DNA of 64,000 bases. Origin: Proteles cristata cristata (Eukaryota; Chordata; Mammalia; Carnivora; Hyaenidae). Below the pieces are notes generated by a model, which saw nothing but the letters and a program-made list of their open reading frames with translations, did no database searches and was not told the origin of the DNA. A program made the position numbers and the translations under genes. Where the stretch lies: NCBI GenBank assembly GCA_017311185.1, contig JAESUZ010000138.1:21588-85587 (forward strand). Reading direction: 5' to 3'. Positions 46,501 through 57,800 of the stretch are shown in pieces. Positions within the stretch are counted from its first letter, which is position 1; the number at the start of each line of letters is the position of its first letter.

Positions 46501-47320
46501 CTTGTAGATCTACCTTGAATCCAGAATGCCATCTGGTTCAAGAATCCCATCCCTCCCACACCTCTCTTGTTTGGATTTCTGAGAGTGGCTGTTCCCTTCA
46601 CTATGTATATCCTTACAATAAGGCTCCTGGTACTTGAGTGAGCTAGAGTGGGTCTCTCTTGGCTTGTACATAATGAGCCAATGTAATGGAGTGGTGGGTC
46701 CTAAGCTCTTAGAATAAAAATCCCAAGTGTGGCAGCAAAAAGTTACCCAAGATGTGCTCTGATAAAGCTGGGGTAGGGAACCCCTCACCTTTCTGAGCCT
46801 CAGTTTCCCCATCTGGAGCATGGAAATGAAACTATCTGTTCTACCTACCTGAGTCATCGTAACCAAGTAATGTGAGACTCTTCCTGTCATTTGCTTGATC
46901 TCTCTGTAGTTTGTGTCATGACACCCATGCCCTGGATTTGGGGTCGCTGCACAAATGTGCCCCGTGATTGAGGCAAGCTATTTCTACCAAGGAAATCAGT
47001 GATAGATGGTTGAAATAAGTGACCTATAAGGACCTCACAGTTCTGAAATTCTAGGATTCTGGGAGGGTTTGGGGAAAAGGACAATGTTGGTACAAAATGG
47101 TTTGGGGGGCAAGTCTCAGGCAGCTCATTGGTGGTGAATAATGGAGGCAGCCCCGTTGGAGTTCAGTGTGGGGCTTATGGAGTCAGGAAGGAGCCCAGAG
47201 ATTGTGAGGGGAGGATTGTGAGGGGATTGTCTAGGGGAGAAGAGGAGGGATGGTGGGCTGGGGTCCTGAGAAGCAAAAAGCGAGGTTCATACAGGGGTTG
47301 ACCAACTTTATTCCTCCTTC
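46500..47320. other. Intergenic; MIR scrap, otherwise unique
   Basis: 46790-46880 is a reversed MIR ('gagcctcagtttccccatct'). No gene. Confidence 0.5.
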
Positions 47321-47329
47321 TTCATCTTT

Positions 47330-47660
47330 CTCCCCCTTCCTTGAGCCTTCTGTGGTTTTCCATCTCTATAGGCCTGTGCATGTTCTGTTCTCTCTGCTTG
47401 GAAGACCCCCTCTGCCCCTGGTAGGCTAACCCCAATCATTCTTTGGGTGTCTCCTAAATGCCTCTTTTTTAGAGAAGTCATCCTTGAATCTCCAACTCAA
47501 ATAAAAACCTGCTCTTACTTTCTTTCACAGCCTTCGTTGTACTCATAATGATGTGCTTCCTGGTGTAATGATTAGCTTAGTGTCTATCTCCCCCACTTAG
47601 CAGGAGCTTCCACGAAGGTGGTATTTGGCTAGTATTTCTTGAAGGGATAAATGAAGGAGG
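47330..47660 (+). repeat. L2 fragment just past the MDGA1 end
   Basis: 'catgttctgttctctctgct', 'tttagagaagtcatccttga', 'ctatctcccccacttagcag' follow the L2 3' region. Confidence 0.75.
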
Positions 47661-47864
47661 ACATCAAATTCATTGGTTTGGAGACCAGAGTGCAGGTTCC
47701 CACTGTTGGGAAAGCAGAGCAGGACCCATGATGGCAGGAGTCAAAGAGAAAGACTTTTGGTGGGGCGGGGTACCTGTAAAGAACCCCAACAGCTCACTAG
47801 CACCCCCTCCTGGCCCACCTGCCGCCCACACACAGCCGGACCCGGAGCACTAGAACACTGCAGC

Positions 47865-47874
47865 TTTATTTATT
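47865..47874 (-). promoter_or_regulatory. MDGA1: Distal poly(A) signal, overlapping double AATAAA
   Basis: In gene sense AATAAATAAAG holds two overlapping AATAAA hexamers. A CA dinucleotide follows within 10 bases and a GU-rich element (GGCTGTGTGTGGG) about 45 bases on. This is the best candidate for the end of MDGA1 transcripts. Confidence 0.65.
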
Positions 47875-48489
47875 GAAACATCCGCGCCCGCAACTAGAGG
47901 TTACATTTGGGGGGCTTGGGGGTGAAATAGGAACAAAGAGGGGGACAGAGGCTGGGTTGGAGACAGAGAGCAAGGCAAAGGGGTGAGGACGGGGTCGTGT
48001 GACTACAACAACCCCAATACCTTTCACCCATTAATGAGGGTCTCCTGTTGTGCTTTTACCTTGGTGGTGGGGTGAGCCTGGGCATGGAGGGGTTGGCTTG
48101 TCTCTCAAGTCTATGAGGCCTCAAGGCTGGAGCCGTCCCCTCCTTCCCCTGCCCCTTCTGGGTTGGGGATAAAGGCCTTGGTGAACTGGCCACCTGGGGC
48201 AGGAAGGGTGCTTGGAGGCTGCGGGGGCAGAGGGCCCTGCAGAGTTGAGCTGAGATTGTGATTATGGGTGTGGCTGGTGGGGGGTGGGGAGGTACCCGGA
48301 GGGAGGGCACTTCTAGTGGAGCCCCTGGGAAATGAGTGCAGGTGACATGAGGGAGGGGTGATGGTGGGCAAGTGCCATCTCTCCGACCTCAGCTCTCCCA
48401 CCTGTGTAGCGTGGGCACTGGATTAAAAGGTCTCTGAGGTCCTGTCCAGCTCTAAGGGTCCAGAGATCACTAGGAAGGAGTGGTCCTTC

Positions 48490-48600
48490 TACTCCAGCAC
48501 ACACCCTCACACCTATACACACATCTCACATACACATTCATACGCACACCCCCACCCTCACCCTCACAGACACACACCCTCACACACAGCCCTGATTCAA
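48490..48600. repeat. CA-rich tract in 3' UTR
   Basis: ACACAC, CTCACA and CCCTCACC units, GU-rich in the transcript. Confidence 0.7.
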
Positions 48601-49849
48601 CAGAGAGGGGCGTGCTATCTTGCCTGTGGAAGTGAGGAGGGATCCCCAGGACCCAGAACCTCAACCAGGGGCCCCCAGGGACTCCCCAGGGCAGGCTCAT
48701 TCACCCCATTCCTTGGGACAGACCTTGAGTCCAAGGAGAAGAAAGAGAATTTGTACACTCTCACCCCTGCCCTCCTGGTCCCTAGGGGGAAGTCCACAGG
48801 ATGAGGACACCAGGACACACTGACCCTCACGCTGAGCCCAGGCTCATGTGAAGACAGAGGGCAGGGGAGGGGGAACAGTCCCTTCTGTCTGGGAGCCTGG
48901 GCAGTGGCTAAAAGCCAGTGTGGGCAATACTCTGGTTTCTCTTCAGATCGTATAAATCTTTTGCCTTTTAAAAGCCAGTGTGGGCAGAGGGAGGCAGCTT
49001 CCACAAGGCACCCAAGCCTGATCTAGGGTGGGAGAGGCAGTGGCCTGGGATGAGAGGCCAGAATCGGGAGCAGGCAGACAGCACCTCTTCTAGAGCAGGT
49101 GCCAAGTCACATCTGTACCAGCAGCCAGAGCAGGGCAGCTTGGCTGCCAGGCAGGACTCAGTGGCCAGCAGTGTGACACCCTCGGGGCTGTAGCACATGG
49201 CTTCCAAGGCTGGCTCCACCCCAGCTAGCCATGTGACCTTGGGCCAGCCTGCACCCCCCACCCCTGCTCCCATCTCATTTACAAGATGAGGGGCTCAGAC
49301 CTCTGAGGCCGCCCTGGTTGTGAGAGCCTGAGAGCCTGAGCCAGGGGCTTTCACTGAGCACAGGGAGAAAGGACAATGAAAGGGAAAGAGGTGGCAGAAT
49401 TTCCCAGAGAAGGCAAGGTGGCAGGGGCATCCCAAGGGGTAGGGGTGGGGTCCACAAGCTTAGCTGGGCACCCTGGAGGGCTGTCTGTGGTCCCAGGGGG
49501 CAGGACAGCCAAGCTGAGACTCCCCCTCTCCTAACTGTACAGCGCCTGGCCCTAGGGGTCTCCCCAAAACATCAAATCAGTGGCAATAGGGGTGAACACA
49601 CCCCAACACCGTGAGAGCGGACCCTGGACTCCCTGTTTTAAGGCCACAAAATGCATCAGCCACTCTGACCCAGAGGGCGAGACTGCCCCAGGGGGAGATG
49701 CACTGGATCCTGCCAGTCTGGTCTCCCCTGGGCTGGGGGTCTTCACAGACCACCTACCAGCACAAAGATGCTGACACCCACAGGCACTCAAAGACACACA
49801 GCACAGTGATGCTGATACAGAGGTGCTGACTCCCAAGCATGCACAGATA

Positions 49850-49990
49850 CACAAAGACAGTCCTTGCAGACACCCCCCACACACACACACAGACTGGCAC
49901 ACTCTAGGCACTCTCAGCACACACTAATGCCAGTACACACTGACACCCACACTCCCTGCAGACCTGCCTGCCCACACAGACACACACACA
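49850..49990. repeat. CA-rich tract in 3' UTR
   Basis: Irregular CACAC and GACAC units; GU-rich in the transcript. Confidence 0.7.
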
Positions 49991-50104
49991 CCAGCCTCAC
50001 CCATCCATGAGGATCCAGGACCTCAAGGAGGAAGTGCCTGATGCTTTTCATCTCTGGATCTCCATTCCCACCCCAGCAAGGGCACAGAGGAAGCACCTGG
50101 CAGG

Positions 50105-50250
50105 CGACGGGCCAGTGGTTCCCACTCCCCAGTTCTTCTGAGGAGCTTTTCAACCTCTCTGATGCCAGGCTGCACACTAGTCCAATCAAATCAGAACCGC
50201 TGGGGGCAGGACCCAAGCATCAGTGCTCTCTGGTTCTCTTCTGCAGCCAT
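50105..50250 (+). repeat. hAT-type DNA transposon fragment in 3' UTR
   Basis: 'cttctgaggagcttttcaa', 'aatcaaatcagaaccgctgg' and 'ggacccaagcatcagtgctc' follow a Charlie-type MITE consensus. The exact family is not assigned. Confidence 0.5.
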
Positions 50251-50949
50251 GGCTGGGAACCACGGGTTTGTACCATCCATCCCCCTGGGCAAAGCCCGCT
50301 ATGGTTTCCGTAACAGGCCCACTTGTGCTGGGTGTGAGGTTGGGAAGGGGTGGGGAAGAAGTTTGGAGGGCTCAGAGGAGGAGCTCACAGTCTAGTTGGA
50401 GCAGCAGACCCTGCCCAGATGGGACAATTAAGGAACAATACCCAGCCGGCACGAGGGAAGTGTGTTCGGGGAACCCGGAGCCACTCGTTTCAGACCGAGG
50501 CCTTGGCTGGGCCGAGAAGGCAGCCAGGCTGGTCGGGCGTTGGAAGGCTCTGCTCCCGGCCTGGCCAGGCCACCCGCCAGCTGTTGTGATGATGATCACA
50601 CGGGCTCTGGCGGACGGAGCAGGGAGATGGCAGCCTGTGCACTGGTTCCTGGCCTGCCTCTTGGCATTGCAGCGGCTGCCTTTTCTCAGCAGCTGTCCCC
50701 CAGAATGCTCCAGGAGAGTCCCTGTGACACCTGCTCCCAAGGTGCTTGCATTTCAATAGGGTCGTCTGTAAGCTCCTTGTCATTCAGAGGGGTGAAAGGT
50801 AGAAATTTGGGTGGTGGCAGGTGGCTTGAGACTACAGACTAGGGCTGGGAGTGGTATACTTGGCCAGGCCTCCCCCACCTGTGTCCCCCCTGAAGGAGGC
50901 CATGCGTGGTGGCGTCTGCAGGCACTCACTGACATGAGGGTTTAGACCC

Positions 50950-51110
50950 GGCCTCGCAGATGGATGTGCGTGCTTGCACATGCACACTCATATGTGCACA
51001 CACTCCTGCCCAGACATGTACCCACAGCGCTACACAGACACAGAGAGGCCCACGCAGGTGCACACACATGCACACACACAGCCACACGTACACAAGCATG
51101 AAGACTCACC
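50950..51110. repeat. CA-rich tract (GU-rich in MDGA1 3' UTR)
   Basis: Imperfect CACA/CACACATG repeats with interruptions; in the transcript this is GU-rich and potentially complementary to the CA-rich tract near the stop. Confidence 0.75.
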
Positions 51111-52186
51111 CCGGAAAGGGCTGGGCCTCACCTCTCTCATAGACAGGCGGCTGTGGTCTTAAGGGTGATGTTGAGAAGGACAGGTCTGGGGTCCCCCAGA
51201 CCCATCTAGGCTCCCAGCCCAGACCCCGAGGACAGGGAGCCCTTCCATGGATCAGGGTATGAGCTTGGCTCCCAGGCAACATGGAGGCCGGCAACTGCCC
51301 CACCCCCTGCTGCCGCTCTACAAACCACCCCCCTTCCCTGACCCTGGGCAGGGCAGGGAACAGCCAACTAGACAGTGCTTTGCAGGGGCACCCCCTCCCA
51401 TCCAGGGCACTCCTTCACGCCAAGTATATAAGAAATGAAGTTTCCACTCTACTCCCAAATGCCCTGGGGACACAGACTCGCAAAAGCAGGCTCTCTCCTC
51501 TGCCTCTCTCAAAGTCAAGCCTCACCTCAGAAAAAGAGCTGGTCTCCATCCCTCCTGGCTCCTTGGAGACGCAGGTGGGGGCTGAGTTCAGGCCAGCTGA
51601 CTAGGGTGGGGACTGTGCTCTCAGGAATCCAGCTCCTTGTGGGGTGGGGTGGGGTGGGGGTTGGAGGGGATACCAAGGAAGGTGTCAGTCTTCAGACTGC
51701 CCAGGCCCAGGACCCTGGGCTGGGTCCCTTCAAAGGGGCACAGCGAGGTGAACTATGATGTCCAAGGAACAGGTCAAGGGATCAGAGTGACCTGGGATTT
51801 CCACCTTCCAGCTCTTGCCCTGACAACAGAGGTGCGTGCGACAGGTGCCTCACCCGCCTCACCATCACCTGCACAGGGACATTCAGGGAGCTCACAAAGT
51901 ACCCCCTGGCCTCCTTTGACCCCAGCCTCCCCCATCCCGGGGAGTCCCAGAGTCCAGCCAAGGGTGGGGCTCCTGAGTCTGCTCCTCTGTAGGCTCCCTT
52001 CTGGTAAAGCCGCTGGGCTGGGGCTCGGCCTTGAGTTAGGGATGTGGGAAGGTCAGAAACACACCACAGGTGCAGTCGGACGAGGCCCACGTGGCGCCGA
52101 GGTCCCTGGGGTGGCAGACGCCATTCGGGCGAGTCCCTTGTCTCCGCAGAAAAGAAGGTGCTGGCAGGTCGGATAGAAACTTGTGC

Positions 52187-52192
52187 TTTAAT
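52187..52192 (-). promoter_or_regulatory. MDGA1: Candidate proximal poly(A) signal ATTAAA
   Basis: ATTAAA in gene sense about 240 bases after the stop, with a CA dinucleotide soon after and a U-rich stretch (CTTCTTTTCTG) downstream. Use of this site is inferred. Confidence 0.45.
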
Positions 52193-52202
52193 ATATCTCT
52201 GT

Positions 52203-52247
52203 GTGTTGAGTGTGAGTGTGTGCGTGTGTGAGTGTGTGCGTGTGTCG
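52203..52247. repeat. GT-rich tract (CA-rich in MDGA1 mRNA)
   Basis: An imperfect GTGTGAGTGTGTGCGTG repeat on the plus strand, so CA-rich in the MDGA1 3' UTR directly before the proximal ATTAAA. CA repeats bind hnRNP L. Confidence 0.8.
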
Positions 52248-52430
52248 AACGACCGTCTCCAGGGCCTCAGCGCCCGGCCTCTGTCCTCGTTCTCTGCTCA
52301 TCCTCGCAGCCAATGCTCCCTGGCGGGCCAGCCCTGCCCCTGGGCACCCCGGCTGGTGGGGGTCAGTCTTTGGTACGATGCGGACACTTTGGTGTGCCGG
52401 GGGCCGGGTTGGGGGGGCACGCAGCTCTCA

Positions 52431-52522
52431 TCATCTCTGCAACGCCAAGAGGAAGATGATCATGGGCCCCCAGAGCTGTGGGTAGGGCTGGCGGGGGGCT
52501 CCACTGCCCGGCATCACCACCA
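52431..52522 (-). CDS. MDGA1: MDGA1 visible exon 10: GPI-anchor signal and stop
   Basis: The last coding piece finishes a split valine codon and encodes VVMPGSGAPRQPYPQLWGPM followed by IIFLLALQR and a TGA stop. This is a GPI attachment signal: a small-residue region (PGSGA) that probably holds the modified residue, a polar spacer, and a hydrophobic end (LWGPMIIFLLAL) that is removed on transfer to the anchor. No cytoplasmic tail is present, as expected. A second in-frame TGA follows the first directly (52428-52430), making a tandem stop. The exon continues without a break into the 3' UTR. Confidence 0.97.
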
Positions 52523-53266
52523 CTGTGACAGGAGAGAAAAGGGAGACAGGCCAGGGCTCCGATCAGCTCGGCAGGGCAGGGAATAGCAGGTTGGCTTCTC
52601 TCTCTGGGGGACCTAAAGGTAGACCCTGCCCTCACTGCACACAGACATGCTTGTAAGCACTGCTGCCTGATGGTGTGGGGTAGGGGTTAACTTTAAGCTT
52701 GCCAGGGTCCAAATCCTGGCTCTGCAGCTCACTAAGACACAGAACAATGCACTGACCTCAGTGGGCCTCAGTTTCCCGATCTGTAAAATAAGTCTAATAG
52801 TAAGTGTTACCCCAGAGGGCTGTCATCAGGGTTAAATGAGATCGGGTAGACATAGGGCTTTGTACCTTGCCTGATACATGGTAATCACTCAGAAAATTAC
52901 AGCTGTTATAACTGCAGACGCCAGGCCCTGGGGGCTGGGGCACACGTTCACCTCTGCAGCCACACATACCCAGATGCAGACACAGGAGGCACTCGGATAC
53001 TGTAAATAACTCAGTAAGTTCACAGGAGGGCAGAGTTTAGTCTTCTCATTGCCCTACATATGCTCCATAACCTGAGGCAACGTGGAGCCCAAGGTGGGTA
53101 CCAAACACACCAACAGCTGTTTCACATAGTTGCTGGCACACGCATCCCGCCACTTGGTCACTCTGAACCCTCATTCAGGCACCAATACCTCCTTCTGCCA
53201 CAGACAGGTGCCTCCCTACACAGCTCCCCCATAGATCCGGCTCCCCCGGCCCATCCCATCTGGCAC
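52523..53266 (-). other. MDGA1: Last MDGA1 intron
   Basis: A 744-base intron with a weak donor (GTGCCA) and acceptor CTGTCACAG. A reversed MIR lies at about 52680-52900 ('ccaaatcctggctctgcagc', 'cagtttcccgatctgtaaaa'). Confidence 0.85.
52680..52900 (-). repeat. MIR element in last MDGA1 intron
   Basis: A well-preserved reversed MIR core including 'ggcctcagtttcccgatctg' and 'gttaaatgagatcg'. Confidence 0.8.
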
Positions 53267-53375
53267 CTTTGTTGGGATCCATCTGCTTCCGGGGACACTC
53301 TCCCTTCTTCAGTGTGACGTCATCTATGGCAATATCCCCCAGGTAGCCAGAGCCTCGAACCCCCTCAAAAATAAT
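53267..53375 (-). CDS. MDGA1: MDGA1 visible exon 9: end of MAM domain
   Basis: The exon encodes [20 protein letters not shown], the typical MAM ending 'G-D-I-A-I-D-D', followed by [16 protein letters not shown] with the fourth MAM cysteine. Acceptor CTCCAG; the donor GTGCCA after AACAAAG departs from the usual GTRAGT at positions +3 to +5, so it should be a weak site. The 109 bases run phase 0 to 1 and join the last exon to read DPNK-VVVMPG. After this exon the chain enters the short stalk to the GPI anchor. Confidence 0.96.
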
Positions 53376-53567
53376 CTGGAGCAGGGTCAGAGAGCAGTGA
53401 TTAGGGGTGTTCTGACAGACAGAGACCCCAATCCCTTCCCCTCAGCCCACTCAGAAGCCCCCACACCTTGCTTGAGTTTCTCCCCAGCAGCCCAGAAAGA
53501 GCATGGAGTCTTCCTAAGAGCTCCCTGGCCAGGGCTGGGGAGCCGAGAGCCCTGCCCGCTGACTCAC

Positions 53568-53698
53568 CTGGAAGGGCCCGCTGGGGTTGATGGGCACGTG
53601 GGCTTGCTGCCACACGTTGCCCTTATTGCCACTGAGGGACCAGGCGTGCGTGTCCAGGGCCCCTTTGTTCCGGGACCGCACCAGGAGGTTGAGGGAGC
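53568..53698 (-). CDS. MDGA1: MDGA1 visible exon 8: MAM domain, third part
   Basis: The exon reads SLNLLVRSRNKG, then ALDTHAWSLSGNKGNVWQQA and HVPINPSGPFQ, the MAM beta-strands with the conserved 'W-x-x-x-G-x-x-G-x-x-W' pattern. Acceptor CCACCACAG, donor GTGAGT after TTCCAG; 131 bases, phase 1 to 0. Confidence 0.97.
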
Positions 53699-53891
53699 CT
53701 GTGGTGGGCATGAAGAGAGGGGGCAGTGACATTCCCCTCCTCTCCGCCACTGCCCCCAGCACCATCCCAGACTGGTTCGCTGTCCCATCATCCCATGGGA
53801 GGGACCCCCACACAGGAAAGAGAAGACAGCAGCAGGGCCTCAATTCATCAGGACACCCTGCACATTTTGGTTCATTTCTTCCCTCCCTTCT

Positions 53892-54104
53892 TTTTTTTTT
53901 TTATGTTTATTTACTTATTTTTTAGAGAGAGAGACAGAGCATGAGCGGGGGAGGGGCAGAGAGAGAGGGAGACACAGAATCTGAAGCAGGCTCCAGGCTC
54001 TGAGGTGTCAGCACAGAGCCTGATGTGGGGCCTGAACCCACAAACCATGAGGTCATGACCTGAACCGAAGTTGGATGTCTAACAGACTGTGCCCTCCAGG
54101 TGAC
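53892..54104 (-). mobile_element. Feline tRNA-Lys SINE (only copy inside visible MDGA1)
   Basis: A T-rich start (A tail reversed), then purine-rich middle, 'gaacccacaaaccatgaggtcatgacc' (B-box region) and 'ccctccaggtgacc' end. It lies in the same sense as MDGA1, in the 4.4-kb intron, and is clearly diverged. Confidence 0.9.
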
Positions 54105-54151
54105 CCTCTTTCCTTCCATTCTAATCAGCTAATCCTCCCCCAATCCCAGCA

Positions 54152-54208
<57 letters not shown>
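54152..54208. repeat. (CG)n(CA)n microsatellite in MDGA1 intron
   Basis: A short CGCGCGCG run continues into about 23 perfect CA units. Alternating purine-pyrimidine sequence of this kind can form Z-DNA and is usually length-variable. Confidence 0.95.
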
Positions 54209-54210
<2 letters not shown>

Positions 54211-55419
54211 TCCTCCTCTCAACAGCGGAGTTATCCCAGGGTAGCAGGGCCTCTGGCTGAGCACAGAGGAGGATTCCCAGAGCACACGGTGCATACCCTG
54301 GCGGGGCATGAAACATGGGATGGTTTCTGGAGGCACGGGGACAGACTTTAAAATGTCCAGTACTTGTATGTACGTTTTAAGAAGTGAAGAAAGCTAGTCG
54401 TTCAGACTCATCGTTTCTCTACTATTGATGCTTAGGACAAAGCTAAGAAAGAGGAGTGAGTTGCTTTAAAGAGAGATGTTAGGATTTGTGCTACAGCCAT
54501 GGTAAACAACAGTGAAACTGAAATTTTGAGGGCATCAGCCTGAGGACCTGAGCCCATGTGCCCACAGCCACAGGGGCTGCAATCCTGGACGTGCTGGGAG
54601 CCCTGGAAAAGAGGGAGGGGATCATGGCTTGGCACAGAGCACCCAGGCAATGTCTCGCCGCTTCCCGGCTCTTCCGGCCCACCTCAAGCCCCCACTGATG
54701 TGAAAGGCCTGGCTCAGAGAGGAGGAGAATCAATCTTAGACAGTGCCCGGTGGCTGGCATTTGCATGGCGCTGCCCACAGACAAAGCCACACCATCTGTG
54801 ATGCCAGATAGAGAGACCCCCGGTGGGGGAGAGCCGCCAAATGTTACCTGCCTGAGATGAAAGGAGTTGGCATAGACTGAGAAGAGTCAGAGAGACACAG
54901 GTCCGGGGACAGCTGGTGTCCAGAGCTGCCAGGTGCGGTTGGAGAGGGGGGCAGAGGAGGGAACCAGACAGCAAGGAATGCCCCCTTCCCCAGCAGCAGA
55001 GCTAGGCCTGGGTGGGGGCCCTCACCGACAGATGGGGCCATGAGAGGGCTGCAGCCAGCTCCCAGTGGGCCGGGAGGTGCCACACATATCCGCAGGCCCA
55101 AGTCCCGATGACTCGTAGGCTCCTCACCAGCCCCAAAGGGGCCTTTCTCTCTCCCCTGTCCTGGAGCTCTTCCCTGTTCCTTTCCCCTCAGTCCCCACCT
55201 TTTCTTCTTCCTCTACCGCCCTGCCCCAAGGACACTAACAAGGAACCCCTCCTTTTACTACCCAAATAAAAATTGAGTTTCCATCCTCATCCCTAAGCAC
55301 CCCATCATCTCCAGGATCTCCCCTGTTCAAGGGCTTCCGGACCACCTTTTACAGGGATCAGCCAGGGCCCAAGACCTTCTACCTCCCTTAAGGGTGGGCC
55401 TACTCACTACTTTCTTCCC

Positions 55420-55800
55420 TATCTTCTCTGCTCCTTGCAAAGCCAAAGTGGACTGCATGCCGGAGCCTGGACATACCCCTGCTTTCCAGCCTCTGGGCCT
55501 TAACTCAGGCTTCTCCAACTGCCTGAGACTCCCTCCTGACCACATTCCCTTGGCCAAATCCTTCTTGTTGATCAAGGCCTCTCTGAAATGTCATTTCCTC
55601 CAAGAAACCTTCCTAGGCTTGAGTTGGGAGCCCTCTATGCATCCTGTGAACTTCCTTAAACTTCAGCCCTCCAGGCCCAGACCACTCTGTGTTCTGCTGT
55701 GTGATCGTTATTGGGATTCACATCTCCTCCCCATTTGACTCTTTGAGGGAAAGTCTGCACCCAACTGGCATTGGTTCTCAAGAATTAAACACCGACTGAA
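55420..55800 (+). repeat. L2 fragment
   Basis: The text 'aaatgtcatttcctccaag...ccttcctaggc' and 'ctttgagggaaagtctgcac' follows the L2 3' region in forward orientation. It is diverged and inside the 4.4-kb intron. Confidence 0.6.
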
Positions 55801-55889
55801 GAAACTTTCATGACTGTCCTCACAGCTGAAAAAGGACTTTCATAGAGCCCGTGGTTAGAAGTCGCTTTGGGGTTCATGAATCTCAGACC

Positions 55890-56290
55890 GCCCTCTCAGT
55901 CAGTCATTCAACTAATTAAGCACCACTGTGTGCCAAGCACTGTTCTAGACACTAGAAATACATCAGTGAATAAGACAAAGACCCCTGCCTTCCTGGGACA
56001 TGCTATTGGCGCTGAGCATTATAAAGATAATAATGCAGGCAAAGGAATAAAGAGGTATTTGGTTGGGGCTTTCAGGAACATTTCTGAGGAGAGGAGACCT
56101 GAATGAGAGGAGGGGAAGAATGTTCCAGTCCAGGGAACATCATGAGCAAAGTCCTCTAAGGCAAAAGCCTGCCCTGAGTATTGAAAGAAAAGCAAGGAGC
56201 CCAGTGTGTTCAAGCTGAGTAGGACTGGATCAGGTACTGAGGCCTAGAGAAGATGGTGATGAAGGGGGCAGAGCAGGGGAGTAACATGAC
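55890..56290 (-). repeat. L2 fragment, reverse orientation
   Basis: It begins with 'tgtgccaagcactgttctag', the reverse of the L2 3' end, and continues with 'agaatgttccagtccagggaa', 'agcaaagtcctctaaggc'. It forms an inverted pair with the forward L2 just before it. Confidence 0.7.
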
Positions 56291-56577
56291 GTGGGACAGG
56301 GCCCCCTTCACAACATCCCTACTGCAAAGCCCTCCTGTCCAGATCTGATGCTTATGGGGTCTTCCTCAGGTAGAATTCCAATCTGCCTCTGGGAGGCTCT
56401 GGCTGGCTGGGGCTTGTTCTGCTTCCCGGGGAAACACTGAGCGTGCTCTGGAGTGTAGACTGCTTCCTCGGGGCTTTCTCTGCTCTCAGGCCCCCAGGCA
56501 TCCCAGCTCAGAAGGCCTGATTGTCTGGGGCCCTCCTCTTGGCCGCCGGGTCCCCAGGGCCCCTCCTGAGCTGACGA

Positions 56578-56690
56578 CAAAGTGACCAACTGTCCTGGTT
56601 TGCCTAGGCTGTGGGATTTCTGGTGTGACACCGGGGATGGGTGAAAGCAAACCACAGCTGGTTTGAACTGGTCGCCCTAGCTGGGGAGGC
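56578..56690 (+). repeat. Possible old DNA-transposon fragment
   Basis: 'gtgaccaactgtcctggttt' at one end and 'gaactggtcgccct' at the other resemble inverted ends of a known old mammalian repeat whose name I cannot recall. Diverged; low certainty. Confidence 0.35.
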
Positions 56691-57379
56691 CAAATGGGAA
56701 TGACAGGCCTGGGCAGGGCAGGACTGGTCACCCAACCCACAGGAATCTTCCCACAAAGTCCAGACCCAACCATGAGCACAACGGTCTGAGTAGATAGTCT
56801 GGAAGCCCCAGCGGACGCAGAACCTTCCATCCCATCCCATCCTGGCTCATGAGCTCAGCTGGACCCCCAACTTTAGCTCTGGAGACTTGTCCGTAAAGAG
56901 CCATTAGGCCTACTCTTGCTTAAAGTCACTTCCTCTACTGTGCAACTTCCTGTGGTCTGAAAAGCCATGATCCCCAAGATGAACAGTTCAGAGGGAGAAG
57001 CAAGACACAGAACAGTGTGTACAAAGTGGGGCAAAGTGAACATGCATGTACTGGCTTCTGTAGGCATAAAATGTTTCTGGAAACTTGCCCCCAGTCAAAG
57101 TGCAGTGATTGCTTGTGGGGAAGGGCTGTAGGCAGAAAGAGTACTGGGATTGGGGGAGGGACTCTCATTAGGCACCTTTTGTACCTTGTGACCCATAAAA
57201 TACATAGCCTGTCCCATACATAAGGGAACAAACGAATAAATAAAAATGTTAAAAGCTGTCACCTCCTCAGCAGTTTTCCATAACTAAGCCCCCACGGTCG
57301 GTCCGTTACCAGCTGCCTTGGCCCCTGTCTTGCTGTGGACATGCGTCACAGTGGTCACTCAATCTTATCTGCTGCAATT

Positions 57380-57800
57380 AGCTGTTTAATGCCTTTCTCT
57401 CCTACTTGACTGTAGGTGCCAGGAGGATGGGAACTGGTTGGACCTGTTCACTGCAGCACCTGACGCCTGGCACAGAGCAGGAACTCCGGGAGTGACGGCT
57501 GAGCGGTGAATTCGTTGATTAACGTGACTCTCCTACTCTCTCTTCCTGAAGGGCAAATGCACGCCCACACTTAGGAAGCAGGACTTCCCCTCACTGCTCA
57601 CAAAGCAGTCCCCTCCCAGCCCCTGTGTTTAGGGCTTGGGGGAGGAAGACAACTTGGGGTGCTGTGTGATTTAGGAGAAAATGGTTAACCTCTCTGAGTT
57701 ATATGGTAACGCTGCCCTCACCTGTTGATTGTAAGAGATAATGAGACCATGGGGACAGAGCTCCCAGAATGGCACACGGCACCTGGCAGGCACTCAATAC
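57380..57800. repeat. L2 3' end and MIR scraps
   Basis: About 57390-57530 resembles a forward L2 3' end ('gcctggcacagagcaggaact'). About 57650-57760 resembles a reversed MIR ('gtgatttaggagaaaatgg', 'taacctctctgagtt'). Confidence 0.5.

Larger units (their letters stand above)
47860..52430 (-). other. MDGA1: MDGA1 3' UTR (about 4.6 kb, inferred extent)
   Basis: The extent is set by the first strong AATAAA cluster on the minus strand after a long stretch without splice evidence. It contains a CA-rich tract near the stop (in gene sense), three GU-rich tracts further down (gene sense of 50950-51110, 49850-49990 and 48490-48600), an hAT fragment and MIR scraps, but no SINE. The GC content stays high. 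An earlier ATTAAA just past the CA tract could make a UTR of only about 250 bases. RNA data would be needed to fix the end. Confidence 0.55.

Noticed and set aside
1..47800. A second protein-coding gene in the intergenic part
   Set aside because: No set of ORFs joins through splice sites into a known domain; most ORFs lie in repeats or stop-poor GC-rich DNA.
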